64,000 nucleotides of DNA from positions 124,001 through 188,000 of the forward strand of contig NZ_BMDP01000004.1 of assembly GCF_014635845.1 (NCBI RefSeq). Reading direction: 5' to 3'. The notes under the pieces were generated by a model that was not told the origin of the DNA, did no database searches, and worked only from the letters and a program-made list of their open reading frames with translations. Numbering within the stretch: the stretch's first letter is position 1; each line of letters opens with the position of its first letter. Below, piece by piece: positions 29,503 through 39,653 of this stretch. A program made the position numbers and the translations under genes. This DNA is from Oxalicibacterium solurbis. Its GTDB lineage: Bacteria > Pseudomonadota > Gammaproteobacteria > Burkholderiales > Burkholderiaceae_D.

Positions 29503-30431
29503 GCCGCTTCCTTCTCGATCTGGGCCAGCACTTCAGCGGCATGTTCTGGTGTCGCCATCGGGAAGCCGAGGCGGGCGCGGCTGTCGAGATAGCTGCGTGC
29601 GACACTGCGCGCGAGGTTGCGGATGCGGCCGATGTAGGCAGCACGTTCGGTCACCGAGATTGCGCCGCGCGCGTCCAGCAGGTTGAACGTGTGCGCTGCT
29701 TTCAGCACTTGCTCATAGGCAGGCAATGCCAGCTTGTTTTCCATCAGGTGCAGTGCCTGCTTCTCGTGCGCACCGAATGCGGTGAACAGGAAATCGGCGT
29801 CGCTGTGTTCGAAGTTGTAGGTCGATTGCTCGATCTCGTTCTGCTTGTAGACGTCGCCGTAGGTCAGTTTCTTGCCGTCCTTGCCCTCGGTCCAAGTCAA
29901 GTCGTAGACGTTGTCCACGCCCTGCAGATACATTGCGAGACGTTCGAGGCCGTAGGTGATCTCGCCGGTGGTCGGCTTGCAGTTGATGCCGCCGACCTGC
30001 TGGAAATAGGTGAACTGCGTGACTTCCATGCCGTTCAGCCAGACTTCCCAGCCGAGGCCCCAGGCGCCCAGCGTCGGGTTTTCCCAGTCGTCCTCGACGA
30101 AGCGGATGTCGTTCTGCTTCAGATCGAAGCCCAGCGCTTCCAGTGAGCCCAGATACAGTTCAAGAATGTTTTCTGGTGCTGGCTTTAACACTACCTGGAA
30201 CTGGTAGTAATGCTGCAGGCGGTTCGGGTTTTCGCCGTAGCGGCCGTCCTTCGGGCGGCGGCTCGGTTGCACGTAGGCGGCTTTCCACGGTTCCGGGCCG
30301 ATGGCGCGCAGAAAGGTGGCGGTGTGCGAGGTGCCGGCGCCGACTTCCATGTCGTACGGCTGCAGCAGCGCGCAACCCTGCGCATCCCAGTACTGCTGGA
30401 GCGTCAGGATGATTTGTTGAAATGTGAGCAT
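29499..30431 (-). CDS. glyQ: Glycyl-tRNA synthetase alpha subunit
   Basis: 310-residue class II catalytic subunit. The family start [15 protein letters not shown], the motif 2 loop [12 protein letters not shown] and the [15 protein letters not shown] segment are clear. It activates glycine and binds tRNA acceptor with GlyS. It is followed directly by glyS, with 4-bp overlap; lnt lies upstream in the same run. Confidence 0.97.
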   Translation of the reverse strand: MLTFQQIILTLQQYWDAQGCALLQPYDMEVGAGTSHTATFLRAIGPEPWKAAYVQPSRRPKDGRYGENPNRLQHYYQFQVVLKPAPENILELYLGSLEALGFDLKQNDIRFVEDDWENPTLGAWGLGWEVWLNGMEVTQFTYFQQVGGINCKPTTGEITYGLERLAMYLQGVDNVYDLTWTEGKDGKKLTYGDVYKQNEIEQSTYNFEHSDADFLFTAFGAHEKQALHLMENKLALPAYEQVLKAAHTFNLLDARGAISVTERAAYIGRIRNLARSVARSYLDSRARLGFPMATPEHAAEVLAQIEKEAA

Positions 30432-30531
30432 CTTTTCTGGATGGTTGGCGCCCGTGGGACGGACGCGAGGGGAATTTGCCGAAACCCTGAATTTTAACGG
30501 GTTTTCCCCGCTATTAGTGGGGTTTGGCGGG

Positions 30532-32076
30532 TCAGGAGCCGCGGCGGCGCGTCGCCAGCCAGGCCATGCCCAGCATGGACACTGCGAGCAGGACGATCAG
30601 GGCGTTGCCGGCCACGACATATGGCGTGATGCCGCGATAACCCTGTACCGATGCCGTCAGCACGCCGCGTGTGAAGGGCGGCAGTTCGGCGGTGACGCTG
30701 CCGTCGGGAGCGATGACGGCGGTTGCGCCGGTGTTGGTTGCGCGCAGCATCGGGCGGCCGGTTTCGATCGCGCGCATCTGCGAGATTTGCAGATGCTGCG
30801 GCAGCGCAATCGAATCGCCGAACCAGGCGATGTTGGAAACGTTCAGCAGGATGCTCGGTACCGGGCTTGCCTCGGCCCGTGCGGTGCGCAGCTGGCTGGC
30901 GATTTCACCGCCGAACAGATCCTCGTAGCAGATGTTCGGCAGCACGCGCTGGTCGCGCACGATGAAGGGAACCGGTGTGGCATCGCCGGGGGTGAAGCTG
31001 CCGAGCGGGATGCGCATCATGTCGACAAACCACTGGAAGCCGAACGGGATGAATTCGCCGAACGGCACCAGGTGGTGCTTGTCGTAGCGGTACAGCGCAG
31101 GCGCGGCGCGGCTGGCCGGCGCCGGCGAAATGCCGATCACGCTGTTCGCATATTGTTGCGGGCCGTCGCTGACCGGGATGCCGATCGCCAGATGGCTGTT
31201 GGTCGCCGTGGCGAAATCGGACAGGCGCGGCAGATAGTCCTGCGGCAACTGGTGCAACAGCAGCGGCAGCGCGGTTTCCGGCGTGGCGATCAGATCGGCG
31301 GGTGCGGCGCGGATCATGTCTTCGTACAGGACCAGCGTGTCGTCCAGCTTTTCAGCATCGAATTTCATTTCCTGCGGGACGTTGCCTTGCAGCAGGCGTA
31401 CCGAGATCGGCTGGCCGTTTGGTACCGTCCAGGAAACCTGATGCAGGCCGAAGCCGGCGACCAGCACGGCGAGCATCAGCAGCAATCCGGATTTTTCCCG
31501 AAACGGCAGAAGCAGGCAGCCGGCCAGCAATGCCACCAGCCAGCCGATGCCGTAGACGCCGAGCAGCGGGGCGAAGCCGGCCAGCGGGGCGTTCGCATGC
31601 GCATAGCCAGAAACAGTCCACGGGAAACCGCTGAAAATCCAGCCGCGCAGCCATTCGGTCAGTGCCCATGCGGCCGGCAGCACCAGTAGCAGCGTGACGG
31701 ACTCCCGCGCGCGCAGGCGGCGAGCGAACCATGTGGCAAAACCGCAGGCGATGCCGCTGAAGACGCCGAGTACTGCTGCCAGCAGCGCAACAGCCAGCGC
31801 TGCCATTGGCGCTGCCATGCCGCCGTAATCGTGCATGCTGATGTACAGCCAGTAGATGCAGCAGACCAGCCAGCCGAAACCGAAGGCCCAGCCGATCAGC
31901 AATGCGCGCTTGACCGATGGCGCCTGCAGCGTCAGCCGGAACAGCAGCGCGAGCGTGAAAATTTGCAGCCACCACCAGCCGAATGGCGCGAAGGAAAAAA
32001 CGTTGATTGCGCCGGCGATCAATGCCAGGAGCAACGTCTGGCGCGGCGACGGCTGGAAGGAAATCGGGAATGTCAT
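30532..32076 (-). CDS. lnt: Apolipoprotein N-acyltransferase
   Basis: 514-residue inner-membrane enzyme that adds the third acyl chain to lipoproteins. Several N-terminal transmembrane helices (to about residue 200) precede a nitrilase-fold periplasmic domain. The catalytic Glu lies in ATPETALPL, a Lys region follows, and the Cys is in [12 protein letters not shown] final C-terminal membrane helix ends the protein. It lies next to corC, as in many proteobacteria. Confidence 0.95.
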   Translation of the reverse strand: MTFPISFQPSPRQTLLLALIAGAINVFSFAPFGWWWLQIFTLALLFRLTLQAPSVKRALLIGWAFGFGWLVCCIYWLYISMHDYGGMAAPMAALAVALLAAVLGVFSGIACGFATWFARRLRARESVTLLLVLPAAWALTEWLRGWIFSGFPWTVSGYAHANAPLAGFAPLLGVYGIGWLVALLAGCLLLPFREKSGLLLMLAVLVAGFGLHQVSWTVPNGQPISVRLLQGNVPQEMKFDAEKLDDTLVLYEDMIRAAPADLIATPETALPLLLHQLPQDYLPRLSDFATATNSHLAIGIPVSDGPQQYANSVIGISPAPASRAAPALYRYDKHHLVPFGEFIPFGFQWFVDMMRIPLGSFTPGDATPVPFIVRDQRVLPNICYEDLFGGEIASQLRTARAEASPVPSILLNVSNIAWFGDSIALPQHLQISQMRAIETGRPMLRATNTGATAVIAPDGSVTAELPPFTRGVLTASVQGYRGITPYVVAGNALIVLLAVSMLGMAWLATRRRGS

Positions 32077-32124
32077 GCGCGATGTCGCAATGAGGAAGCA
32101 GGGCGCATGCGTTGCGCCGACGGA

Positions 32125-33033
32125 TCAGTCTTCAATTACTTCCTCATCGGCGGCCGGCGGCGTCAGCCTTTCGACCATCACCATCAGGATATGACGGGCG
32201 TCGGCGCGCAGGATGGTGAAACGCAGGTGGTCTTGCAAATGCGCGATTTCCAGGATCTCGCCTTTTTGCGGCACGCGCGCCAGATGGTCGATGATGAAGC
32301 CGCCTATCGTGTCGACGTCGGGATTGGCGAGCGCGGTGCCGAGTTCTTCGTTGAATTCGTCGATTTCGGTTTGTGCGAGAACCCGCCAGCGCGGACCGTC
32401 CTTGCCCTCGCGCACGGCGATGATATTGTCTTCCTCGTCGTCGAAATCGTATTCGTCCTCGATATCGCCGACGATCTGTTCCAGCACGTCCTCGATTGTG
32501 ATCAGGCCGGCCACGCCGCCGTATTCGTCGACGACGATCGCCATGTGGTTGTGCTTGGAGCGAAATTCGGCCAGCAGCACGTTCAGCCGTTTCGATTCCG
32601 GGATGAAGACCGCCTTGCGCAGCTTTGCGCGCACGTCGAACGATTCTTCCGCGTAGTAGCGCAGCAGATCCTTCGCCATCAGGATGCCGACCACTTGGTC
32701 GCGTTCTCCTTCGACGGCTGGAAAGCGCGAGTGGGCGGTTTCCAGCACCATCGGCAGCCATTCGGCGATCGGTTGCGTGATGTCGATGACATCCATCCGG
32801 CTGCGCGGCACCATGATGTCGCGCGCGGTCAGTTCGGAAACCTGAAAGACGCCCTCGATCATCGACAGCGCATCGGCGTCGATCAGATTGCGTTCGTGGG
32901 CATCGTGCAGCGTCGCGAGCAGTTCGTCGCGGCTGTCCGGTCCGGGGGCGATCAGGGCTGTCAGGCGTTCGAGCAGCGAGCGGTGCGGTTTGGCCTCACC
33001 GGATTTGCCGTTCGAGGGGGGACTGTCTTGCAT
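32125..33033 (-). CDS. corC: CorC/HlyC-type CBS-domain protein
   Basis: 302 residues. It has an N-terminal acidic/soluble part, two CBS domains (about 75-205; TARDIMVPRSRMDV and VGILMAKDLLRY) and a C-terminal CorC_HlyC domain (about 220-295; IDEFNEELG, TIGGFI). CorC is linked to Mg2+/Co2+ handling, and the ybeY-corC-lnt order is the usual one. No membrane helix is present, so it is a cytoplasmic partner rather than the channel. Confidence 0.92.
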   Translation of the reverse strand: MQDSPPSNGKSGEAKPHRSLLERLTALIAPGPDSRDELLATLHDAHERNLIDADALSMIEGVFQVSELTARDIMVPRSRMDVIDITQPIAEWLPMVLETAHSRFPAVEGERDQVVGILMAKDLLRYYAEESFDVRAKLRKAVFIPESKRLNVLLAEFRSKHNHMAIVVDEYGGVAGLITIEDVLEQIVGDIEDEYDFDDEEDNIIAVREGKDGPRWRVLAQTEIDEFNEELGTALANPDVDTIGGFIIDHLARVPQKGEILEIAHLQDHLRFTILRADARHILMVMVERLTPPAADEEVIED

Positions 33034-33148
33034 GGGCGGAGCGCCGTTGCGGTTGTTTCTGGGCTGTCAGGATACAACAAATGTCGCGGCGATTCCAAAA
33101 TGCCGGCGATGCAGGGGAAACGCAGGGGAAATTTTGTCAAATCTGCAA

Positions 33149-33607
33149 TCAGGTTTGCAGGTAAGGGTTCGGAAAACCCAGTGTGGCCAGGATATCGATT
33201 TCCAGTGCTTCCATTTCTTCCGCTTCCTCGTCGGATTCGTGGTCGTAGCCCTGTGCATGCAGCATGCCGTGCACGACGAGATGGGCGGCATGCGCTGCCA
33301 GCGGCTTGTCCTGCTCCGTGGCTTCGCGTTCCAGCACGTCGGTACAGAAGATGATGTCGGCCTGCACGTCGCCCAGACTCTCTTCTGCGTCTTCCGAATA
33401 GGCGAAAGTCAGCACGTTGGTGGCGTAATCCTTGCCGCGGTAGTTGCGGTTCAGCGTGCGTCCTTCGTCGGCATCGACGAAGCGCAATGTGATTTGCGCC
33501 GGCGCCAGCAGCGCAGCCTTGACCCATTGCCGCAGCAGCGGGCGTGTCAGCACATCCTGCAGGCGCTTGTCCGGATACTGGATCGACAGGGAAAGCTTAT
33601 TGGTCAT
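33149..33607 (-). CDS. ybeY: Endoribonuclease YbeY
   Basis: 152-residue zinc metalloprotein of 16S rRNA maturation and ribosome quality control. The signature [16 protein letters not shown] gives the three-His zinc site. ATG 33607 (MTNKLSLS) lies 11 bp inside the end of phoH, and the longer in-frame reading is phoH shadow. The phoH-ybeY-corC-lnt order is conserved. Confidence 0.94.
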   Translation of the reverse strand: MTNKLSLSIQYPDKRLQDVLTRPLLRQWVKAALLAPAQITLRFVDADEGRTLNRNYRGKDYATNVLTFAYSEDAEESLGDVQADIIFCTDVLEREATEQDKPLAAHAAHLVVHGMLHAQGYDHESDEEAEEMEALEIDILATLGFPNPYLQT

Positions 33608-34643
33608 GCCCGGTTTTCCTGCTGCGCGCCGTTGATCTGGCCGGAGATCTTGCGGCCGGTTTGGCCGCGGCCGCATAGGCATCGACGATGCGCGCCACCA
33701 GCGGATGGCGCACGACGTCGGAACTGTTGAAGTGCGTGAATGCCAGGCCGCGCACCTTGCCGAGCACATCCGTTGCCTCGACCAGTCCGCTCTTCTGGTG
33801 ATGCTGCAAATCGATCTGCGTGATGTCGCCGGTAATCACCGCCTTGCTGCCGAAGCCGATACGTGTCAGGAACATCTTCATCTGTTCCGGCGTCGTGTTC
33901 TGCGCTTCGTCGAGGATGACGAAGGCATGGTTCAGCGTGCGGCCACGCATATAGGCCAGCGGTGCGATTTCGATCGCCTGCTTCTCGAACATCTTCTGCG
34001 TGCGATCGAAACCGAGCAGGTCGTACAGCGCGTCGTACAGCGGCCGCAGATAGGGATCGATCTTCTGGTTCAGATCGCCGGGCAGAAAGCCGAGGCGCTC
34101 GCCGGCTTCGACCGCCGGGCGCGTCAGCACGATGCGTTTGACCGCATCACGCTCCAGCGCATCGACGGCGCAGGCGACAGCCAGATAGGTCTTGCCGGTA
34201 CCGGCCGGGCCGATGCCGAAGGTGATGTCGTGATCCATGATCGCCTTCAGGTACTGCACCTGATGCGGCGTGCGGCCGCGCAGATCGTGGCGGCGCGTCT
34301 TCAGGATCGGCGATTCGATCGCGGCCTGCTTGTCTTCTTCGGTACTGTTCTTCGGCAGATCGTGATCGGCCATGTCGGCGCGCTGCTCGACCAGTGCCAG
34401 CTGGATTTCCTCAAGCGGAATCGCGCGATTGGCTTCCTTGTAGAAGTGGTCGAGCACGGTGACGGCGCGTTCGGCATTGCTGCCGCTGACAATGAATTTT
34501 TCGCCGCGGCGAAAGATCGTGACGTCGAGCGCGGCGGAAATCTGCCGCAGGTTTTCGTCCATCGGCCCGCACAGATGGGCGAGCCGCTTGTTGTCCAGCG
34601 GCTCGGGAACGAAATACGACGGTTGGACGGCGTTCTTTTTCAA
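33597..34643 (-). CDS. ybeZ: PhoH-family ATPase (YbeZ)
   Basis: 348 residues: an N-terminal KH-like part (about 30-90), then a P-loop ATPase with Walker [13 protein letters not shown] (about 150-161) and Walker [12 protein letters not shown]. YbeZ works with YbeY, its overlapping neighbour, in ribosomal RNA handling. The C-terminus is basic and serine/arginine-rich. It is preceded by miaB with a short gap containing three 10-bp tandem repeats. Confidence 0.93.
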   Translation of the reverse strand: MKKNAVQPSYFVPEPLDNKRLAHLCGPMDENLRQISAALDVTIFRRGEKFIVSGSNAERAVTVLDHFYKEANRAIPLEEIQLALVEQRADMADHDLPKNSTEEDKQAAIESPILKTRRHDLRGRTPHQVQYLKAIMDHDITFGIGPAGTGKTYLAVACAVDALERDAVKRIVLTRPAVEAGERLGFLPGDLNQKIDPYLRPLYDALYDLLGFDRTQKMFEKQAIEIAPLAYMRGRTLNHAFVILDEAQNTTPEQMKMFLTRIGFGSKAVITGDITQIDLQHHQKSGLVEATDVLGKVRGLAFTHFNSSDVVRHPLVARIVDAYAAAAKPAARSPARSTARSRKTGHDQ

Positions 34644-34665
34644 TTGATTTTGTGGGTGTGTTTGA

Positions 34666-34695
34666 TTGCGTGTAATTGCGTGTGGTTGCGTTGAA
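34666..34695. repeat. Three 10-bp tandem repeats between miaB and ybeZ
   Basis: Plus-strand TTGCGTGTAA, TTGCGTGTGG and TTGCGTTGAA in tandem. A simple degenerate repeat in the spacer; no role is known. Confidence 0.7.
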
Positions 34696-34700
34696 TGACG

Positions 34701-36047
34701 TCAGACGTTTTCGGTGACGACGATCTCGCCACGCAACGTGTAGCCGTGCGATTGCGTGATCGTGACGTCGACCATCCGGCCGATCAGCCTATCCGCATGC
34801 GGACCACCGGTGAAATTGACGACACGGTTGTTCTCGGTGCGACCCTGCAGATCTCCGTCTTCCTTCTTCGATGCGCTTTCGACCAGGATGCGCTGCACCG
34901 TGCCGACCATTTCTTCGCTGTAACGACGCGTATTGGCATCGATCACCGCTTGCAGCCGTTGCAGGCGCGCCAGTTTCACTTCATACGGCGTGTCGTCTTC
35001 CAGATTCGCTGCCGGCGTGCCGGGGCGCGGGCTGAAGATGAAGCTGAAGCTGTTGTCATAGCCGACGTCGGTAATCAGTTTCATCATGCCCTCGAAATCG
35101 GCATCGGTTTCGCCGGGGAAACCGATGATGAAATCGGACGAGATCGCGATGTCCGGGCGCACCGCGCGCAGGCGGCGGATCACCGACTTGTATTCGAGCG
35201 AGGTGTAGCCGCGCTTCATCGCTGCAAGGATGCGATCGGCGCCGTGCTGTGCCGGCAGATACAGGTGGTTCACCAGCTTTGGCACCTTGGCATAGGTATC
35301 GATCAGGCGCTGCGTGAATTCCTTCGGATGGCTGGTGACGAAACGAATGCGTTCGATGCCTTTGAACTCGGCGATGTATTCGATCAGCAAGGCGAAGTCG
35401 GCGATCTCGCCATCTTCCATTCTGCCGCGATAGGCGTTGACGTTCTGCCCCAGCAACGTGATTTCCTTGACGCCCTGTGCTTCGAGACCGGCGACTTCGG
35501 CCAGCACGTCGTCGAAGCGGCGCGAGACTTCCTCGCCGCGCGTGTACGGCACCACGCAGTAGCTGCAATACTTGCTGCAGCCTTCCATGATCGAAACGAA
35601 GGCAGTCGGGCCTTCGACGCGGGCCGGCGGCAGGTGATCGAACTTCTCGATTTCGGGAAAGCTGATATCGACCTGCGAGCGGCCGGTCGAACGGCGCTGC
35701 TTCAGCATGTCCGGCAGGCGGTGCAACGTCTGCGGGCCGAACACCAGATCGACATACGGTGCGCGCTTGACGATCGCTTCGCCTTCCTGCGACGCGACGC
35801 AGCCGCCGACGCCGATCACCAGATCCGGATTGCTGCGCTTGAGTTCGCGCAGACGGCCGAGGTCGGAAAACACTTTTTCCTGCGCCTTCTCGCGCACCGA
35901 GCAGGTGTTGAGCAGGATGACGTCCGCGTCCTCGGGCCGGTCGGTTTTGACGAGTCCGTCGGAAGCGTTGAGCACGTCGGCCATCTTGTCCGAGTCGTAC
36001 TCGTTCATCTGGCAGCCGAACGTCTTGATGAATACTTTTTTCTGCAT
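34701..36047 (-). CDS. miaB: tRNA-2-methylthio-N6-dimethylallyladenosine synthase
   Basis: 448-residue radical-SAM methylthiotransferase. It has an N-terminal UPF0004 domain with three cluster cysteines ([26 protein letters not shown]), the radical-SAM CSKYCSYC motif (about 155-162) and a C-terminal TRAM domain. It modifies A37 of tRNAs already prenylated by MiaA, whose gene is at 38686 in this window. Confidence 0.96.
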   Translation of the reverse strand: MQKKVFIKTFGCQMNEYDSDKMADVLNASDGLVKTDRPEDADVILLNTCSVREKAQEKVFSDLGRLRELKRSNPDLVIGVGGCVASQEGEAIVKRAPYVDLVFGPQTLHRLPDMLKQRRSTGRSQVDISFPEIEKFDHLPPARVEGPTAFVSIMEGCSKYCSYCVVPYTRGEEVSRRFDDVLAEVAGLEAQGVKEITLLGQNVNAYRGRMEDGEIADFALLIEYIAEFKGIERIRFVTSHPKEFTQRLIDTYAKVPKLVNHLYLPAQHGADRILAAMKRGYTSLEYKSVIRRLRAVRPDIAISSDFIIGFPGETDADFEGMMKLITDVGYDNSFSFIFSPRPGTPAANLEDDTPYEVKLARLQRLQAVIDANTRRYSEEMVGTVQRILVESASKKEDGDLQGRTENNRVVNFTGGPHADRLIGRMVDVTITQSHGYTLRGEIVVTENV

Positions 36048-36087
36048 GAATCGTTGCTTGCGTGGTTACTGCGGGGTTTGCTGCCCG

Positions 36088-36465
36088 TTACTGTGCGTCC
36101 TGCGCATCGGTTCCGGAGGAGACCGGTGCCGGCAGCGGCTTCGGCGCGGGCTTCTCGGGGATGCGCTTGATTTCGTCCGGCGTCAGTATCCAGACCCGAT
36201 TGATGTCGCCGGTATTGTCTTCCGTGTACAGCACGGGAATTTCTTCACCGCGCAGCGATGCCGGCATCTCGATCAGGTTGTCCTGGTTCCAGATGCGTGC
36301 GCCGGCCGACAGCGTGCGCGACTTGTCATTGATGACGATCTGCGGATAGTTGGCCGGCGTCATGACGCCGCGCTTGGCATTTTCCGGGAACGGCCGCTCG
36401 AACGCATGTGCCTGCCACGCGGTAGCGGCGAGAACGCAACTGATCAGGAGACGAAATATCCGCAT
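36088..36465 (-). CDS. Secreted protein of unknown function next to miaB
   Basis: 125 residues with a clear signal peptide (MRIFRLL..., cleavage likely after QAHA). The mature part is short, with an IVINDKSRTLSAGARIW segment, an EIPVLYTEDNTGDINRVWIL segment and a proline-rich tail. It is probably periplasmic. I do not recognise a family. An ATG four codons upstream (36477) is a second start option; the long in-frame extension beyond it is antisense to the dehydrogenase gene and unlikely. It may be transcribed with miaB. Confidence 0.78.
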   Translation of the reverse strand: MRIFRLLISCVLAATAWQAHAFERPFPENAKRGVMTPANYPQIVINDKSRTLSAGARIWNQDNLIEMPASLRGEEIPVLYTEDNTGDINRVWILTPDEIKRIPEKPAPKPLPAPVSSGTDAQDAQ

Positions 36466-36831
36466 GGTTGGATCCATTCTGCTAGGTGAATGACGATCGG
36501 GATGAAAGGGAACGGGAGTGCTCCAGCCGCTGCGCGATTGCGTTGCGCCCGGCATGACATGTCGGCAATGGTTGCGCGAAAGTGTTGGCCGCATCATACC
36601 ACGGCGGGTAGTCCGGCGACGGCGCTGTGGCATCCTGCCGACGGTGGCTGTGACGGCTGAATGACATGCAAAAAACGATAGCGGACCATGCATATTTTGC
36701 GTCCGAATCCCGGCTGCGGGAACGTAAGCTATGCCGTCGTTGCCGTTCCGCCAGCGGCGGATAATGCACGCTTGTGGCACTTTCAAGCCACTTTCGCTAC
36801 GTACAGAAATAGAAACAGAAAGAGAATCCGC
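36466..36831. other. Divergent intergenic region
   Basis: 366 bp between the minus-strand secreted-protein gene and the plus-strand dehydrogenase. I see no gene, strong hairpin or clear operator; it must hold promoters in both directions. Confidence 0.5.
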
Positions 36832-37785
36832 ATGCCAGCACAGAAAATCGTTTTCCTCGATCGCGCCAGCATCGATGCACAAGTTCGCCGTCCTGCATTT
36901 GCGCATGACTGGAGCGAGCATGGCGCCACCGAAGCTGCCGATGCCGCCACGCGTCTGGCCGGCGCAACGATCGCCATTACAAACAAGGTGCCGTTGCGCG
37001 CCGCCGATCTGGAGCACCTGCCCGACCTGAAGATGATCGCCGTCGCTGCTACCGGCACCAATGTGGTCGATCTCGAAGCCTGTCGCGAACGTGGCATCGT
37101 CGTTTCCAATATCCGCAACTATGCGGGTGCGGCCGTGCCGGAACACACGTTTGCGCTGATGCTGGCACTGCGCCGCAATCTGCGCGCGTACTCGGACGAC
37201 GTCGCCGCCGGTCGCTGGGAAAAGGCCAATACCTTCTGCCTGCTCGATCATCCGATTCACGATCTATCCGGCAGCCGTCTCGGCATCGTCGGCTTCGGCG
37301 AACTGGGGCGTTCGGTGGCGCGGCTGGGTCTGGCGTTCGGCATGGATGTGCGTGCCTTCAACCGTTCGCCGTTCGAGGACGCGCACGTGAAGCCCGCCAC
37401 GCTGGACGAACTCATCGAAACGTCGGACATCCTTTCGTTGCATCTGCCACTGAGCGATGCGACGCGCAACATGATCGGCCGCGCCGAATTGAACCGGATG
37501 AAGCCGAATGCGCTGCTGATCAACACCGCGCGCGGCGGCCTGGTCGACGAGGTGGCACTGGCCGAGGCATTGACGGCGGGCCGCATCGCGGGCGCAGGCT
37601 TTGACGTGTTGTCGGTCGAGCCGCCCAAGCCGGACAATCCGCTGCTGAAATTGCGTTTGCCGAACTTCATCCTGACGCCGCATACCGCATGGGCCAGCCA
37701 GCAGGCAATGCAGACGCTGGCCGATCAACTGATCGACAACGTGGAAGCCTTCGTCGCAGGTAAACCGCGCAACGTCGTTGTGTGA
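36832..37785 (+). CDS. D-2-hydroxyacid dehydrogenase, glycerate/hydroxypyruvate reductase-like
   Basis: 317 residues. It has the NAD-binding GIVGFGELGRSVARLG motif (about 145-160), the catalytic Arg region INTARGGLVDE, a Glu in VLSVEPP and the His in LTPHTAWAS. These mark the D-isomer-specific 2-hydroxyacid dehydrogenase family; the layout suits glycerate dehydrogenase (HprA). The substrate could be glyoxylate or hydroxypyruvate, which would fit a C2-acid metabolism, but this is inference. ATG 36832 fits the family start; the longer frame has no match. Confidence 0.87.
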   Translation: MPAQKIVFLDRASIDAQVRRPAFAHDWSEHGATEAADAATRLAGATIAITNKVPLRAADLEHLPDLKMIAVAATGTNVVDLEACRERGIVVSNIRNYAGAAVPEHTFALMLALRRNLRAYSDDVAAGRWEKANTFCLLDHPIHDLSGSRLGIVGFGELGRSVARLGLAFGMDVRAFNRSPFEDAHVKPATLDELIETSDILSLHLPLSDATRNMIGRAELNRMKPNALLINTARGGLVDEVALAEALTAGRIAGAGFDVLSVEPPKPDNPLLKLRLPNFILTPHTAWASQQAMQTLADQLIDNVEAFVAGKPRNVVV

Positions 37786-37919
37786 TGGCGCGATGTGACA
37801 GCGCTTCGTGACGGCCGGATTGCGCCTGATGAGCACTTCACGGACATGCAAAGTGCAGTGTCACGAAGTATCATACGAAGACGCCGTTCAGGCTTATTTC
37901 ATCAAGAGGGAAAAATCAC

Positions 37920-38417
37920 ATGGCAACGAAGAACACCAAGAAAGTCGCAAAGATTGACATCGGCATTTCGGAACGCGATCGCGCCAGGATCGCCGAAGGA
38001 TTGTCCGCCCTGCTGGCCGACAGCTACACGCTGTACCTGATGACGCACAACTTTCACTGGAACGTCACCGGCCCGATGTTTACCAGCCTGCACGCGCTGT
38101 TCCTCGAGCAGTACACCGAACAATGGAATGCGCTGGACCAGATCGCAGAACGCATCCGCGCCCTCGGTTATCCGTCGCCGGGCACCTATGCCGAATTCGG
38201 CAAACGCGCCTCGATCAAGGAAGTCGCCGGCGTGCCGAAAGCGATGGACATGGTGCGCCATCTGGTCAACGCGCAGGAATCGACGGCACGCACCGGCCGC
38301 GCATTGTTCGATCTGGTCGAAAAGGCAAATGATCAACCGACGGCCGATCTGCTGACACAACGCCTGGATGTGCACGAAAAGGCAGCGTGGATGCTGCGCA
38401 GCATTCTGGAAGAGTAA
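37920..38417 (+). CDS. dps: Dps-family DNA-protecting ferritin
   Basis: 165 residues of the Dps four-helix bundle. Ferroxidase ligands are visible: His in THNFHWNVTGP, His in LHALFLEQYTE, and the following Asp/Glu helix (WNALDQIAERIRALG). Dps dodecamers bind DNA, store iron and consume peroxide. The lysine-rich start (MATKNTKKVAK) fits the DNA-binding tail. ATG 37920 is the only sensible start. It is followed by a terminator and a convergent tRNA. Confidence 0.94.
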   Translation: MATKNTKKVAKIDIGISERDRARIAEGLSALLADSYTLYLMTHNFHWNVTGPMFTSLHALFLEQYTEQWNALDQIAERIRALGYPSPGTYAEFGKRASIKEVAGVPKAMDMVRHLVNAQESTARTGRALFDLVEKANDQPTADLLTQRLDVHEKAAWMLRSILEE

Positions 38418-38472
38418 TTGGAAAGAAGGATCTGGCCCTTGTGCCCGGTCTGCAGAAACAATCCGCAAAAAC

Positions 38473-38508
38473 AAAACCCCGCACAACTTTCGTTGATGCG
38501 GGGTTTTT
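38473..38508 (+). terminator. Terminator after dps
   Basis: AAAACCCCGCA ... TGCGGGGTTTT with a short inner AAC/GTT stem; a T-run follows. Confidence 0.88.
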
Positions 38509-38513
38509 CATTC

Positions 38514-38590
38514 TGGTGGTGATAGGTGGACTTGAACCACCGACCCCAGCATTATGAGTGCTGTGCTCTAACCAACTGAGCTATATCACC
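38514..38590 (-). tRNA. tRNA-Met (CAT), elongator type
   Basis: 77 nt including encoded CCA. Acceptor arms GGTGATA/TATCACC pair perfectly. The D-arm AGCTCAGTTGGTTAGAGC, anticodon loop CTCATAA and T-arm GGTTCAAGTC are canonical. The GGTGATA start and the CACTCATAATG anticodon arm fit elongator Met and not initiator Met; tRNA-Ile2 with a modified C34 is less likely. Confidence 0.95.
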
Positions 38591-38685
38591 AGTAGAGCCC
38601 GAAATTATGGCGTTTCTGCCGATGGCTGTCAAGATCGACATTGGCGTGAAACATTGCCGGTCTGGCAAAATCCGGCCGCCTTCGA

Positions 38686-39642
38686 TCAATGCTCGGGATT
38701 CCCGGTAAAACGTGCGATTTCCCGCAGTACCTGGGCCGGCGCATCGGGTGCCAGGCAATCGACGACGTGCCGTTCCGGCATCGAACGCAGCCAGGTGATC
38801 TGGCGCTTGGCAAGCTGGCGGGTGGCGGCAATACCTTTTTCACGCAGTTCCGCCAGTCCGTAAAGGCCGTCCAGATATTCCCAGGTCTGACGGTAGCCGA
38901 CGCAGCGCATGGACGGCAGGCCGGGATGCAGGTTGCCGCGGGCGCGCAGTGTCTTTACTTCTTCAATCAATCCACCGTCTTTCAGCATCGCGTCGAAGCG
39001 AGTGGCGATGCGGGCATGCAGTACGCTGCGATCGCCCGGTTCGAGTGCGATCGGCAGCAGCGTGAACGGTAAGGTGCTTTTCGGTGCTTTTTCCAGCAGC
39101 GACGACATCGGTTGGCCGGTCAGCAGCCAGATTTCCAGTGCGCGCTGGATGCGTTGCGAATCGTTCGGTTTCAGGCGTGCGGCGGTGACCGGATCGATTC
39201 CCGCCAGTCGCGCATGCAGCGCCGGTGTGCCCAGCTCCGCTTCCTCTGCATCGAGTTGCGCGCGGATGGCGGCGTCGGCTTGCGGCAGGTCGTCGAGGCC
39301 GTCCTTCAATCCCTTGAAGTACAGCATCGTGCCGCCGACCAGCAGCGGCAGTTTGCCACGTGCGCTTATCTCGCCGACCAGACGGATTGCATCGTTGCGA
39401 AATTGCATGACCGAATAAGATTCGGTCGGATCGAGGATGTCGATCAGATGATGCGGCACGCTGGCGAGTTCTGCGCGGCTGGGTTTGGCGGTGCCGATAT
39501 CCATGCCACGATAGACCAGGGCGGAATCGACGGAGATGATTTCGGACGGGATGCGCGCGGCGATCTCCAGCGCGGCGGCGGTCTTGCCGGACGCGGTGGG
39601 GCCCATGATGGCGACGGCCAGCGATGCGGCAGGAGCGGTCAT
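38686..39642 (-). CDS. miaA: tRNA dimethylallyltransferase
   Basis: 318 residues. MiaA prenylates A37 of tRNAs that read codons starting with U; MiaB (34701) then methylthiolates it. P-loop GPTASGKT, the [18 protein letters not shown] segment and PHHLID are diagnostic. ATG 39642 starts 12 bp after the mutL stop, so the two form a mutL-miaA unit, the same pairing as in E. coli. The longer frame is mutL shadow. Confidence 0.96.
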   Translation of the reverse strand: MTAPAASLAVAIMGPTASGKTAAALEIAARIPSEIISVDSALVYRGMDIGTAKPSRAELASVPHHLIDILDPTESYSVMQFRNDAIRLVGEISARGKLPLLVGGTMLYFKGLKDGLDDLPQADAAIRAQLDAEEAELGTPALHARLAGIDPVTAARLKPNDSQRIQRALEIWLLTGQPMSSLLEKAPKSTLPFTLLPIALEPGDRSVLHARIATRFDAMLKDGGLIEEVKTLRARGNLHPGLPSMRCVGYRQTWEYLDGLYGLAELREKGIAATRQLAKRQITWLRSMPERHVVDCLAPDAPAQVLREIARFTGNPEH

Positions 39643-39653
39643 GCGAGCGATGC

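Noticed and set aside
37786-37919. OxyR or Fur site upstream of dps
   Set aside because: I saw no clear palindrome matching either consensus.
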